Source of the DNA: Microvirga sp. VF16
GTDB lineage: Bacteria; Pseudomonadota; Alphaproteobacteria; Rhizobiales; Beijerinckiaceae
Assembly: GCF_016864375.1 (NCBI RefSeq)
Contig: NZ_CP069354.1
Location: 1,488,001-1,552,000, forward strand
DNA: 64,000 nt
Direction: 5' to 3'
A program made the position numbers and the translations under genes. A model generated the notes under the pieces. The model was not told where the DNA came from. It searched no databases and saw nothing but the letters and a program-made list of their open reading frames with translations. Below, in pieces: positions 46,115 to 57,232 of the stretch (the stretch's first letter is position 1; every line of letters begins with the position of its first letter).

Positions 46115-47059
46115 GTGCTGATCCGTCGCCCTGCCGATATCCTGCCGTCCGAAATCACGCCTCGGGAGGTCTATTTCAGCCGCCGCCAATGGATGGCCGG
46201 CGCGGCCGGGCTGGCCTTGGCGGCCGCCCTGCCCAAGGGCCTGGAGGCCGCACCCCTCTCCGCCACTAAGAGTCCCTTCTCCACGGACGAGAAGAAGACG
46301 AGCCGCGAGGATGTCACGAGCTACAACAATTATTACGAGTTCGGGACCGGCAAGGAGGACCCGGCGGCCAAGGCCCACACCCTCAAGACCTCACCATGGA
46401 CGGTCAAGGTCGACGGCATGGTCGGCAAGCCCGCCGAGTTCGCGATCGAGGATCTCATCAAGTCATCGGCTCTCGAGGAGCGCATCTACCGCATGCGCTG
46501 CGTCGAAGGCTGGTCCATGGTGATCCCCTGGGTCGGCTTCCCGCTGGCAGACCTGATCAAGCGCGTGGAACCTTTGGGGAGCGCGAAATACGTGGCCTTC
46601 GAGACCGCCTATCGGCCGGAGGAGATGCCGGGGGTGGATTCCATCTTTCCGGTGCTCGAGTGGCCGTATGTGGAGGGGCTGCGTCTCGATGAGGCCACGA
46701 ACCCGCTGGCCATCCTGGCGGTCGGCCTCTATGGCGAGACGCTACCGAACCAGAATGGCGCGCCGATCCGGCTCGTGGTGCCGTGGAAATACGGCTTCAA
46801 GGGCATCAAGTCGATCACGCGCATCAGCTTCGTCGATAAGCAGCCGGAAACGTCCTGGAACAAGCAGGCCCCGGGCGAATATGGCTTCTACGCCAATGTG
46901 AACCCGAGCGTGGACCATCCGCGCTGGAGCCAGGCGACCGAGCGGCGCATCGGGGAGGGCGGATTGTTCGTGAAGCGTCGCCCGACTTTGATGTTCAACG
47001 GCTATGCCGAGCAGGTGGCGAGCCTCTATAACGGCATGGACCTTCGGAAGCTCTATTGA
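46115..47059 (+). CDS. msrP: Protein-methionine-sulfoxide reductase catalytic subunit MsrP
   Basis: A 314-residue molybdopterin enzyme of the YedY family that repairs oxidised Met in periplasmic proteins. A Tat signal with Arg23-Arg24 ([15 protein letters not shown]) exports it folded. The Mo-coordinating Cys is Cys129 in [13 protein letters not shown] at 46115 with ACGAGG upstream gives the full signal peptide. The msrQ start overlaps its stop. Molybdate uptake genes lie directly downstream. Confidence 0.95.
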   Translation: MLIRRPADILPSEITPREVYFSRRQWMAGAAGLALAAALPKGLEAAPLSATKSPFSTDEKKTSREDVTSYNNYYEFGTGKEDPAAKAHTLKTSPWTVKVDGMVGKPAEFAIEDLIKSSALEERIYRMRCVEGWSMVIPWVGFPLADLIKRVEPLGSAKYVAFETAYRPEEMPGVDSIFPVLEWPYVEGLRLDEATNPLAILAVGLYGETLPNQNGAPIRLVVPWKYGFKGIKSITRISFVDKQPETSWNKQAPGEYGFYANVNPSVDHPRWSQATERRIGEGGLFVKRRPTLMFNGYAEQVASLYNGMDLRKLY

Positions 47060-47703
47060 TGGCGGGACAAGCCTCCGTTCAGGCAGACAAGAAAAGCTTT
47101 GCGCTGCCTCAGGTGCCGAAGATCGCCGTCTATATCGTCGGTTTCATCCCGGCGATCTGGCTGTTCTATGCCGGCATCACCGATCAGCTCGGGGCCGATC
47201 CGATGCGCTATCTGGAGCAGGGGCTCGGCCTTTGGGCTCTGCGGTTCCTGATCGCGACCCTGACAGTGACACCGCTGCGCCAGCTCTTCAACATCAACCT
47301 GCTGCGCTATCGCCGGGCTCTCGGATTGCTCGCGTTTTATTATGCGGCCCTGCACCTCACCACTTATCTCGTGCTCGATCAGGGCCTCGATATGGCGGCA
47401 ATCGTGGCCGACATCATCAAGCGCCCCTACATCACCATCGGCATGGCGACCTTCGTCATTCTCGTGCCCTTGGCGGTGACCTCCAACAACGCTGCGATCC
47501 GACGCATGGGCGGGCAGGCCTGGGCAAAGCTGCACCGCCTCGTCTATGTGGCGGCCATCGGCGCAGCCCTGCATTTCGTGCTCGTGGTGAAGTCCTGGCC
47601 GCCCGAGCCGCTCGTCTATGCCGCTATCGTGGCCGCGCTGCTTGGCTACCGGCTAGTCCGCTCCCTGGTGAAGAAACCCTCTCCACGACGGCGGCCAGCT
47701 TGA
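47059..47703 (+). CDS. msrQ: Haem-binding membrane subunit MsrQ
   Basis: A 214-residue inner-membrane b-type cytochrome of the ferric-reductase-like family that hands electrons to MsrP. About six helices are visible, with candidate haem His residues in YAALHLTTY, LHRLVY and AALHFVL. The ATG at 47059 overlaps the msrP stop by one base, so translation is coupled. Confidence 0.93.
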   Translation: MAGQASVQADKKSFALPQVPKIAVYIVGFIPAIWLFYAGITDQLGADPMRYLEQGLGLWALRFLIATLTVTPLRQLFNINLLRYRRALGLLAFYYAALHLTTYLVLDQGLDMAAIVADIIKRPYITIGMATFVILVPLAVTSNNAAIRRMGGQAWAKLHRLVYVAAIGAALHFVLVVKSWPPEPLVYAAIVAALLGYRLVRSLVKKPSPRRRPA

Positions 47704-47765
47704 AGGCCTGTCCAGGTTCGTTAGGATGCCTGCGCGGCAGACCATCACCGAGCGGGAGACAGGAG

Positions 47766-48581
47766 ATGCGTTCGAGACGAGCTTCAATCGGCAAATTTGC
47801 GAAAGGGATTGTCCTCGGACTGTTTCTCTCAGGCTTCGCGCTGGTTGGCGGGGCCTCGGCCCAGACCAAAGACGTGGTGGTTTTCGCAGCCGCCAGCCTG
47901 AAGAACGCGCTCGACGATGCCAGCGCCGCCTGGATGCGCGAGACCGGCAAGCGGGTGACCATCTCCTATGCCGCCAGCAATGCCCTGGCCAAGCAGATCG
48001 AGTCCGGCGCTCCTGCGGATCTCTTCTTCTCCGCCGATCTCGACTGGATGGATTATCTGGCCTCGAAGGGACTGATCAGGCCCGAGAGCCGCGTCAGCCT
48101 GCTCGGCAATTCTCTCGTCCTCATCGCGCCCAAGGGCTCGACAATGCAGGTTGCGCTCCAGCCCGGGGTCGATCTCGCCGCGATCCTCGGCAGCAACCGA
48201 CTGGCGATGGGCCACGTGGATGCAGTGCCTGCCGGAAAATACGGTAAGGCGGCGCTTGAGCATCTCGGCGCCTGGAACGGCGTGAAGGACAGGGTCGCGC
48301 AGGCAGATAATGTGCGCGCCGCTCTCCTTCTCGTGTCCCGCGGCGAGGCGCCGCTCGGAATCGTCTACAAGACCGATACCGTTTCCGATCCGAATGTGAG
48401 CATCGTCGCAACGTTTCCGGAAGAGAGCCATCCGCCGATCGTGTATCCGGTTGCGCTCACGAAGGACTCGACCAATCCTGATGCTCCGGCGTTCCTGGCT
48501 TTCCTGCGCTCGGACAAGAGCAAGCCGTTCTTCGACAAGCAGGGCTTTACATTCGTCGGGAAGGCGACCTCCGGTTCGTGA
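47766..48581 (+). CDS. modA: Molybdate ABC transporter substrate-binding protein ModA
   Basis: A 271-residue periplasmic molybdate-binding protein. The signal peptide ends after GGASAQ. The oxyanion-binding FAAASLKNALDD and SYAASNALAKQIESGAPADLFFSAD motifs are typical. The ATG at 47766 has GGGAG about 8 nt upstream; earlier in-frame starts lie inside msrQ. It starts only 62 bp after msrQ, so modABC may be transcribed with msrPQ. The ModB start overlaps its stop. Confidence 0.93.
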   Translation: MRSRRASIGKFAKGIVLGLFLSGFALVGGASAQTKDVVVFAAASLKNALDDASAAWMRETGKRVTISYAASNALAKQIESGAPADLFFSADLDWMDYLASKGLIRPESRVSLLGNSLVLIAPKGSTMQVALQPGVDLAAILGSNRLAMGHVDAVPAGKYGKAALEHLGAWNGVKDRVAQADNVRAALLLVSRGEAPLGIVYKTDTVSDPNVSIVATFPEESHPPIVYPVALTKDSTNPDAPAFLAFLRSDKSKPFFDKQGFTFVGKATSGS

Positions 48582-49273
48582 CGGATTGGCTTTCCCCAGA
48601 AGAATGGACGGCCGTTCGTCTGAGCCTGAAGGTTGCCTTGGTGGCGATGACGGCAAGCCTCATTCCCGGCATTGCCGTCGCGCTGCTTTTGGAGCGCGGC
48701 CGGTTCTGGGGGCGGCAGATTCTTGATGTTCTCGTGCACCTGCCGCTGGTTCTGCCGCCGGTGGTGGTTGGCTGGTTCCTACTGATCGGTTTCGGACGGC
48801 GCGGGCCCATCGGCTCATTTCTCGCCGAGCAATTCGGCATCGTCCTGTCGTTTCGCTGGACGGGAGCGGCGTTGGCCTGCGCCATCATGGGCTTTCCGCT
48901 GATGGTCCGCGCCATCCGCCTGTCGATCGCAGCGGTCGACCGCAAGCTCGAGGATGCCGCCGGCACATTGGGCGCGCATCCCGTCTGGGTCTTCGCCGTC
49001 GTGACGCTGCCGTTGATCGTTCCCGGCATCATTGCCGGCATGGTGCTGTCGTTCGCGAAGGCGATGGGCGAATTCGGCGCGACGATCACCTTCGTGTCCA
49101 ACATTCCCGGCGAGACGCAGACCATCCCGAGCGCCATCTATACCTATACGCAGGTGCCGGGAGGCGAGGGCGGTGCGATGCGGCTGACGCTCGTCTCCAT
49201 CGTCATTTCCATCGCTGCTCTCTGGTGCTCCGAATGGCTGGCACGGCGGGCGCGTTCACGGATTCATGCGTGA
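48578..49273 (+). CDS. modB: Molybdate ABC transporter permease ModB
   Basis: A 231-residue permease with five helices and the docking loop RKLEDAAGTLGAHPVWVF. The FSFAKAMGEFGATITF-type segment (VLSFAKAMGEFGATITF) is diagnostic of ModB/CysT permeases. GTG start overlaps the modA stop by 4 bp. Confidence 0.93.
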   Translation: MTDWLSPEEWTAVRLSLKVALVAMTASLIPGIAVALLLERGRFWGRQILDVLVHLPLVLPPVVVGWFLLIGFGRRGPIGSFLAEQFGIVLSFRWTGAALACAIMGFPLMVRAIRLSIAAVDRKLEDAAGTLGAHPVWVFAVVTLPLIVPGIIAGMVLSFAKAMGEFGATITFVSNIPGETQTIPSAIYTYTQVPGGEGGAMRLTLVSIVISIAALWCSEWLARRARSRIHA

Positions 49274-50370
49274 TGATCCTCGATGTCGATATCCGGCATC
49301 AGCAGGGCGCATTCGTGCTGCAGGCGCGCTTCCAGTCCGATGGCAAGCTGACGGCTCTGTTCGGCCCTTCCGGCTCCGGCAAGACGACCATCGTCAATGC
49401 CATCGGCGGTCTCGTCCGGCCAGATCACGGACGGATCGTCGTGCAGGGTGAAATGCTCGTCGACACGAGGAAGGGCATCTTCGTTCCCAAGCACAAGCGG
49501 CGGATCGGATACGTGTTTCAGGAGGGACGCCTCTTTCCGCATCTCAACGTACGGCAGAACCTTCTCTTCGGCCGCTGGTTCACGCCTGGGAGGGAGCGGG
49601 AAGCGAGCTTCGATGGTGTCGTCGATCTTCTCGGCATCGGCCGTCTGCTCGACCGGCGGCCATCCACGTTATCAGGCGGCGAGAAGCAACGGGTTTCCAT
49701 CGGGCGCGCCCTTCTGGCCGATCCGCAATTGCTCCTGATGGATGAGCCGCTCGCCTCTCTCGACGATGCGAGAAAGGCCGAGATCTATCCCTATGTCGAG
49801 CGGCTGCGCGACGAGGGTGGCGTACCCATCGTTCTCGTCAGCCATTCGGTCGCCGAGATTGCGCGGCTTGCCACATCCATCGTCACACTGTCCGAGGGAC
49901 GGGTGACGGCATTGGGCTCTGCTTCGGAAATCCTGCGGCATACCAATCTTTTCGCGCAATCCGGTCCGGTGGAAGCCGGAGCCTTGATCGAGGCCAAGGT
50001 CTTGAGACATGAGGACGCCTTCGATCTGACCGTGCTTCAGGCCAATGCCGGAGCCTTGATGGTGCCGCGGCTCGATCGTCCCATCGGGGCCACGCTGCGC
50101 GTGCGCCTTCGCGCGCGCGACATCATCCTGTCCCTGAAGCGGCCCGAGGGACTGAGCGCGTTGAACGTCCTAGCCGGAAAGATTTCCTCCATCGACGACA
50201 TCAGCGGGCCGAGCGTCGACGTGATGCTGGATTGCGGCGGCGATAGCCTTGTCGCCCGCGTGACCTGCAAATCGGTGCACGAGCTTGGCCTTGTTCCAGG
50301 GCTTTCCGTCCACGCCATCATCAAGAGCATCGCTTTCGATCCGGAGGCTCTTGGTGCGGCAAAGCCGTAG
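49273..50370 (+). CDS. modC: Molybdate ABC transporter ATPase ModC
   Basis: A 365-residue ATPase with Walker A GPSGSGKT, signature LSGGEKQR, Walker B LLLMDEP and switch His in LVSHSVAE. Residues about 290-360 are a MOBE molybdate-binding domain (SALNVLAGKISSIDD...) as in other ModC proteins. ATG at 49273 overlaps the modB stop; a GTG one codon earlier is equally possible. Confidence 0.93.
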   Translation: MILDVDIRHQQGAFVLQARFQSDGKLTALFGPSGSGKTTIVNAIGGLVRPDHGRIVVQGEMLVDTRKGIFVPKHKRRIGYVFQEGRLFPHLNVRQNLLFGRWFTPGREREASFDGVVDLLGIGRLLDRRPSTLSGGEKQRVSIGRALLADPQLLLMDEPLASLDDARKAEIYPYVERLRDEGGVPIVLVSHSVAEIARLATSIVTLSEGRVTALGSASEILRHTNLFAQSGPVEAGALIEAKVLRHEDAFDLTVLQANAGALMVPRLDRPIGATLRVRLRARDIILSLKRPEGLSALNVLAGKISSIDDISGPSVDVMLDCGGDSLVARVTCKSVHELGLVPGLSVHAIIKSIAFDPEALGAAKP

Positions 50371-50462
50371 GATATGTGAGATTTTTGCCCATCGAGGTTG
50401 CACCGGTGGCGGAGCCGTGTAGCCTCTCCAGCCAACTTTTTCAGCTTCGAGAGACGAGGACC

Positions 50463-51728
50463 ATGAACGAACAATTCCGGAATCCGGCCGATGCCATGTC
50501 CCATGCCAAGCTTCTCGACCGCTTGGCGGAGGTCGCCGTCCGCGTCGGGCTGGGGCTGAAGCCGGGACAGGAGCTGGTCGTGACCGCACCGCTCGACGCC
50601 GCCGCGCTGGTGCGGCGCATCACGGAGCATGCCTACAAGGCCGGTGCCTCTCTCGTGACGACGATCTTCTCCGATGAGGAGAGCACGCTCATGCGCTTCC
50701 GCCATGGGCGCAACGAGGGTTTCGACGCGGCTCCGGCGTGGCTCTATGAGGGCATGGCGGCCGCCTACAAGAACGGTGCAGCCCGGCTCGCCATCGTCGG
50801 CGAGGACCCGTCGCTGCTCGCTAAGGAGGATCCGGAAAAAGTTTCCCGTGCCAACCGGGCCCGCTCCAAGGCTTATATGCCGGCGCTCAACATGATCGCG
50901 GGCTTCGATATCAACTGGACCATCGTCTCCGCCGCCACGCCGGCCTGGGCCAGGACGGTCTTCCCGGAGGATCCGGAGGAGGTGGCCGTCGCCAAGCTCT
51001 GGCAGGCGATTTTCTCTGCCTCCCGCGTCGATACTCCGGACCCCATCGCCGCATGGGAGAAGCACAATGCGAGCCTCCAGGCGCGCACGCGCATGCTCAA
51101 CGAGAAAAACTATGCCGCCCTTCATTTCCGCGGCCCCGGCACGGATCTGCGCGTCGGTCTCGCGGACGGGCATGAATGGAACGGCGGCTCGACCGCGGCG
51201 AAGAACGGCATCGTCTGCAACGCCAACATCCCGACCGAAGAGGTCTTCACCACGCCGCACAAGGACCGGGTCGATGGCATCGTCACCAGCACCAAGCCGC
51301 TCTCCTATAACGGTACCCTGATCCAAGACATCCAGGTGCGGTTCGAGGGCGGGCGCATCGTGGAGAGCAAGGCACGCACCGGCGAGGCCGTGCTGAACAA
51401 GGTTCTCGACACGGACGAGGGCGCACGCCGCCTCGGCGAGGTCGCCCTCGTGCCTTATTCCTCGCCGATCTCGCAGAGCGGGCTTCTTTTCTTCAACACC
51501 CTGTTCGACGAGAATGCCTCGAGCCACATCGCCCTGGGCCAGGCCTATAGCAAGTGTATCCGCAATGGCGGCTCCATGAGTGAGGACGAACTCACCTCGC
51601 ACGGCTCCAACAAGAGCCTGATCCATATCGACTGGATGATCGGGTCCGATCAGATCGATGTGGATGGTCTCACACAGGACGGAAGGGCAGAGCCGCTGAT
51701 GCGGGGCGGAGAGTGGGTTACTCAGTAA
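50463..51728 (+). CDS. M29 family aminopeptidase
   Basis: A 421-residue metallopeptidase of the thermophilic-aminopeptidase family (AmpS/PepS). Expected metal-binding regions are seen: NIPTEEVFTTPHKDRVDG (Glu and His) and FDENASSHIALGQAY, SHGSNKSLIHIDWMIGS near the end. It cuts N-terminal residues from peptides in the cytoplasm. The ATG at 50463 follows CGAGGA. It precedes the peptide ABC importer by 170 bp and would process imported peptides. Confidence 0.92.
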   Translation: MNEQFRNPADAMSHAKLLDRLAEVAVRVGLGLKPGQELVVTAPLDAAALVRRITEHAYKAGASLVTTIFSDEESTLMRFRHGRNEGFDAAPAWLYEGMAAAYKNGAARLAIVGEDPSLLAKEDPEKVSRANRARSKAYMPALNMIAGFDINWTIVSAATPAWARTVFPEDPEEVAVAKLWQAIFSASRVDTPDPIAAWEKHNASLQARTRMLNEKNYAALHFRGPGTDLRVGLADGHEWNGGSTAAKNGIVCNANIPTEEVFTTPHKDRVDGIVTSTKPLSYNGTLIQDIQVRFEGGRIVESKARTGEAVLNKVLDTDEGARRLGEVALVPYSSPISQSGLLFFNTLFDENASSHIALGQAYSKCIRNGGSMSEDELTSHGSNKSLIHIDWMIGSDQIDVDGLTQDGRAEPLMRGGEWVTQ

Positions 51729-51897
51729 CAAAGGGCTGGCGTTTTTTGCCGCAGCGGATCTATGATCGTCACTATTACCTGATCTGATGCAAACAGAGCT
51801 TGACGCATCGGGCCTGTGGCTGTGATTGAAGACAGGTATCAAAGAGGTACTGGTCTTACTCTCCGTAAGGCCGGTGCCTTCGCAAGAGCGAAGATGG

Positions 51898-53778
<1,881 letters not shown>

Positions 53779-53807
53779 GATACGATTTTCCAAAGGGAGG
53801 CAATAAG

Positions 53808-55334
53808 ATGAAGTTCTCTAACACCATGAAAGCGCTCGGCCTTACGGCCGCTGTCGCCTTGGCGCCGCTGATGGCATCCGGCGCTCAAGCCGCCGGAACG
53901 CTGACTACGGCCGTTGCCATCGATCCCGGCAGCTGGGATCCGATCGACACCTTCCTGGTCGACTGGTCGTCTGCCGCCAACAACATCTTCGATGGTCTGA
54001 CCGCTCGCGGCGCAGATATGAAGCTGAAGCCCGGCCTCGCGACCTCGTGGGAGTTCCTCGACGACAACAATCGCATCCGCTTCAAGCTGCGGCAGAACGT
54101 GAAGTTCCACAACGGCGAGCCGTTCAATGCCGCAGCGGTGAAGTTCACCTTCGACCGACTCCTCGGCGAAGAAGGCAAGAAGGGGCCGCAGCAGTCGAAC
54201 TATACCTCTATCGATCATGTGGAGGTCGTGGACGACAGCACCGTCGATTTCGTCATGAAGCAGGCCGACCCCGTACTGCTGACGAAGCTCGCCGGCTATG
54301 GCGCCATGATCGTGCCGCCGAAATACATTCAGGAAAAGGGCGACGCTCATTTCAACATGAATCCGGTCGGCACCGGGCCGTTCAAGTTCGTGGAGTATAG
54401 CCCGAAGGTCAACCTGACGCTGGAAGCCTTCCCTGAGCATTGGGGCGGCGCACCGAAACTCGACAAGGTCGTGATCCGCTTCATCTCCGAGGCGAACACG
54501 CAGGTCGCCGAGCTCCAGTCCGGCCGCATCGATGTCGCGACGCTCATTCCCTTCGGACTTGCGCCGACGGTCGAGAAGAGCCCCAACCTGAGCCTGCTCA
54601 GCATCACCGGCCCGACCGTCGTCGCACTGCGCCTCAACACCAAGGACGGCATTACGAAGGATGTGAATGTCCGCAAGGCGCTCATCATGGGCATCGACCG
54701 TGAGGCGATCATCAAGGCCGTGCTCCTCGGCCATGGCAAGCCGATTGCGAGCTTCCAGGCCGATCTGTCCTTCGGCTACGATCCGAGCCTGAAGCCGCTG
54801 CCCTTCGATCTCGCCAAGGCGAAGCAGGTGCTGCAGCAGGCGAAGGTCCCGGCCGGTGCACCGGTGCGGATCGACTTCCGCGGCAATGACGCGACCTTCC
54901 GCGAGGTGGCGCAGGCAGCCGCCGGCTTCCTCCAGGCTCTTGGCCTCAAGCCCTCGCTCCAGCCGCACGAGCCGCCGGTTCTGCTCAACGATATCATCCC
55001 GAACGGCAAGACCGGCGAGGCCTGGCATCAGGCCTGGGGTGGCTGGACCTTCGATTACGACAACACCGCTTACCTGATGTACCATTCGGGCGAGAAGTGG
55101 AATCCTTACGACAACGATCCCAAGCTGAATGCTCTCCTTGAGAAGCAGCGCACGATCTATGACGTGAAGGAGCGTGAGAAGGTTCTGCAGGAGATCGCCC
55201 GCTACGTGGCCGATCAGGCGCTCGAAATCCCGCTTTACAATCAGAACACGATCTATGGCGTGAACAAGCGTGTGAAGAATTTCGATGCTCCGGCCGACCG
55301 CCGCTTCCGTTTCACGGAAACCACGGTGGAATGA
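53808..55334 (+). CDS. Peptide ABC transporter substrate-binding protein (family 5)
   Basis: A 508-residue periplasmic binding protein of the DppA/GsiB type. The signal peptide ends near SGAQAAG. The mature protein contains the usual LKPGLATSWEF, FHNGEPFNAAAVKFTFDRL and NPVGTGPFKF motifs. AAGGGAGG lies 7 nt before the ATG at 53808. An internal terminator separates it from the permease genes. Confidence 0.92.
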   Translation: MKFSNTMKALGLTAAVALAPLMASGAQAAGTLTTAVAIDPGSWDPIDTFLVDWSSAANNIFDGLTARGADMKLKPGLATSWEFLDDNNRIRFKLRQNVKFHNGEPFNAAAVKFTFDRLLGEEGKKGPQQSNYTSIDHVEVVDDSTVDFVMKQADPVLLTKLAGYGAMIVPPKYIQEKGDAHFNMNPVGTGPFKFVEYSPKVNLTLEAFPEHWGGAPKLDKVVIRFISEANTQVAELQSGRIDVATLIPFGLAPTVEKSPNLSLLSITGPTVVALRLNTKDGITKDVNVRKALIMGIDREAIIKAVLLGHGKPIASFQADLSFGYDPSLKPLPFDLAKAKQVLQQAKVPAGAPVRIDFRGNDATFREVAQAAAGFLQALGLKPSLQPHEPPVLLNDIIPNGKTGEAWHQAWGGWTFDYDNTAYLMYHSGEKWNPYDNDPKLNALLEKQRTIYDVKEREKVLQEIARYVADQALEIPLYNQNTIYGVNKRVKNFDAPADRRFRFTETTVE

Positions 55335-55397
55335 CTTGAGGATCTTTGGGCATTTGCAGTAAGGGCAGGCGCCCGAAGATCGGACAATACAAGAGAA

Positions 55398-55423
55398 GGC
55401 CCCGCGTAAGCGGGGCCGTTTTT
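55398..55423 (+). terminator. Internal terminator between binding protein and permeases
   Basis: GGCCCCGC (55398-55405), loop GTAA and GCGGGGCC (55410-55417), followed by GTTTTT. A full intrinsic terminator inside the operon; partial read-through would keep permeases scarce relative to the binding protein. Confidence 0.8.
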
Positions 55424-55449
55424 CCAAGCGCCAGAAGAAGGATCACCGC

Positions 55450-56370
55450 GTGGCGGGCTTCATTCTCAAGCGATTGCTGCAGGCCATCTTCGTGGTCCTC
55501 GCGGTGACGCTGATCGTTTCCTTTGCGATCAGGTTGTCGGGCGACCCGGCCATCATGATGATGGGAGGCGGCAACGTCACCGAGGCGGATCTCAAGAACA
55601 TCCGACAGGCCCTCGGCCTCGAACGCCCGTTCTATGTTCAGTATCTGAGTTTCCTCCAGGGGCTCTTCGTCGGGGATTTCGGGAACAGCTTCATGGGCGG
55701 GACGCCGGTTTCCCTGCTCATTTCACGCGCGCTTCCGGCAACACTCCTTCTGGCTTTTGCCTCTCTCCTGACCTCTATCGTCCTATCCGTGCCTCTTGGC
55801 GTCTACGCGGCTGTGAACCGTGGGCGCTGGCCCGATCAGCTCATCCGCATCCTGTCGCTTGTGGGCCTGTCCTTTCCGAATTTCTGGCTTGCCATTATGA
55901 TGGTGCTTCTGTTCTCCATTGTGCTCGGCCTGCTGCCGCCGAGCGGCATGGAGGGGCCGGAGAGTTTCGTGATGCCGGCGCTTACCATGGCGATCATTCT
56001 GACTGCCACGAATGTACGCCTCGTGCGCACCTCGATGCTGGAGACGCTGTCGCAGCAATACATCATGGTGGCGCGCTCGAAAGGCCTGCGCGACCGCGTC
56101 GTCCTCTACAAGCATGCCCTGCGCAACTCGGCTATTCCGCTCGTCACCTATATCGGTCTGCAATTCGGCGGCCTCATCGGCGGCATCGTCATCATCGAGC
56201 GCGTGTTCAACTGGCCCGGCATGGGCACGCTTGCGTTTGACGCTATCTCGAACCGCGACTATCCGGTGCTCCAAGGCACCATCACGGTGCTCGCGCTGTT
56301 CATCGTTCTCATCAACCTTCTGGTCGATATCGCCTATGGGCTGATCGATCCGCGTATCCGGACGGAGTGA
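55450..56370 (+). CDS. Peptide ABC transporter permease (DppB-like)
   Basis: A 306-residue inner-membrane permease with six helices. The first helix (LLQAIFVVLAVTLIVSFAI) and the RLSGDP segment are typical of DppB/OppB proteins, as is the docking loop QQYIMVARSKGLRDRVV. The start is GTG. Confidence 0.92.
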   Translation: MAGFILKRLLQAIFVVLAVTLIVSFAIRLSGDPAIMMMGGGNVTEADLKNIRQALGLERPFYVQYLSFLQGLFVGDFGNSFMGGTPVSLLISRALPATLLLAFASLLTSIVLSVPLGVYAAVNRGRWPDQLIRILSLVGLSFPNFWLAIMMVLLFSIVLGLLPPSGMEGPESFVMPALTMAIILTATNVRLVRTSMLETLSQQYIMVARSKGLRDRVVLYKHALRNSAIPLVTYIGLQFGGLIGGIVIIERVFNWPGMGTLAFDAISNRDYPVLQGTITVLALFIVLINLLVDIAYGLIDPRIRTE

Positions 56371-56374
56371 GGCC

Positions 56375-57232
56375 ATGGCATCCGCTCAGGCTGTGTCGTC
56401 GGCGCGCCGGCATTTTCGCTCGATCGAACTCGTCCTCGGTCTTCTGCTCACCGGCGGCATGGGGCTGGCCGTGCTGTTTTCGGGCTTCCTCTTTCCCGAT
56501 GGCGGCGAGAGCATGGACCTCATGGCGCGTCTCACGTCGCCGTTCCAGGATCTTGCCCATCCTCTCGGCACCGATCCCCTCGGCCGTGACGTGCTGGCGC
56601 GCGTGATCGTCGGCGGCAAGATCTCGCTCACCGTCGGCATTCTCTCGGTGATGGGAGCGGTCGTCGTCGGCACGATTGTCGGCCTTGTCGCCGGATATTA
56701 CCGCGGTATCGCCGAGATCCTGCTCATGCGCTTTGCCGACATTCAACTGGCGCTGCCCTTCATCCTGCTCGCCATCATGTTCCTCGCCATTCTAGGCACG
56801 GGTGTCGACAAGATCATTTTCTTCATGATCGTTGCCCAATGGGTGCAATATGCGCGCCTCGTCCGCGGCTCCGTGTTGGCCCTGCGGGATCGGGAGTTCA
56901 TCCTCTCGGCTCGCGCCATCGGGGTCGGTAATGGGCGCATCATCTTCACGCATATCCTGCCCAACGTGCTCGGCCCCATCGTCATTCTCATGACACTGCA
57001 GGTGGCCAACAACATTCTTCTCGAAAGCAGCCTGACCTTCCTCGGCCTCGGCGTCGATCCGCTCATTCCAAGCTGGGGCGGCATGCTGGCCGACGGGCGC
57101 ACCTATCTGCAGACGGCTTGGTGGGTCAGCGTCTTTCCAGGCCTTGCCATCATGTTCACCGTGCTCGGCCTGAACCTTCTGGGCGATTGGCTGCGCGATC
57201 TTCTCGACCCGACAGGACAGACTTCACGATGA
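56375..57232 (+). CDS. Peptide ABC transporter permease (DppC-like)
   Basis: A 285-residue partner permease. It has the HPLGTDPLGRDVLARVIVGG motif of DppC/OppC proteins and the docking loop REFILSARAIGVGNGRII. It begins 4 bp after the DppB-like gene and its stop overlaps the start of the peptidase gene (ATGA). Confidence 0.92.
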   Translation: MASAQAVSSARRHFRSIELVLGLLLTGGMGLAVLFSGFLFPDGGESMDLMARLTSPFQDLAHPLGTDPLGRDVLARVIVGGKISLTVGILSVMGAVVVGTIVGLVAGYYRGIAEILLMRFADIQLALPFILLAIMFLAILGTGVDKIIFFMIVAQWVQYARLVRGSVLALRDREFILSARAIGVGNGRIIFTHILPNVLGPIVILMTLQVANNILLESSLTFLGLGVDPLIPSWGGMLADGRTYLQTAWWVSVFPGLAIMFTVLGLNLLGDWLRDLLDPTGQTSR

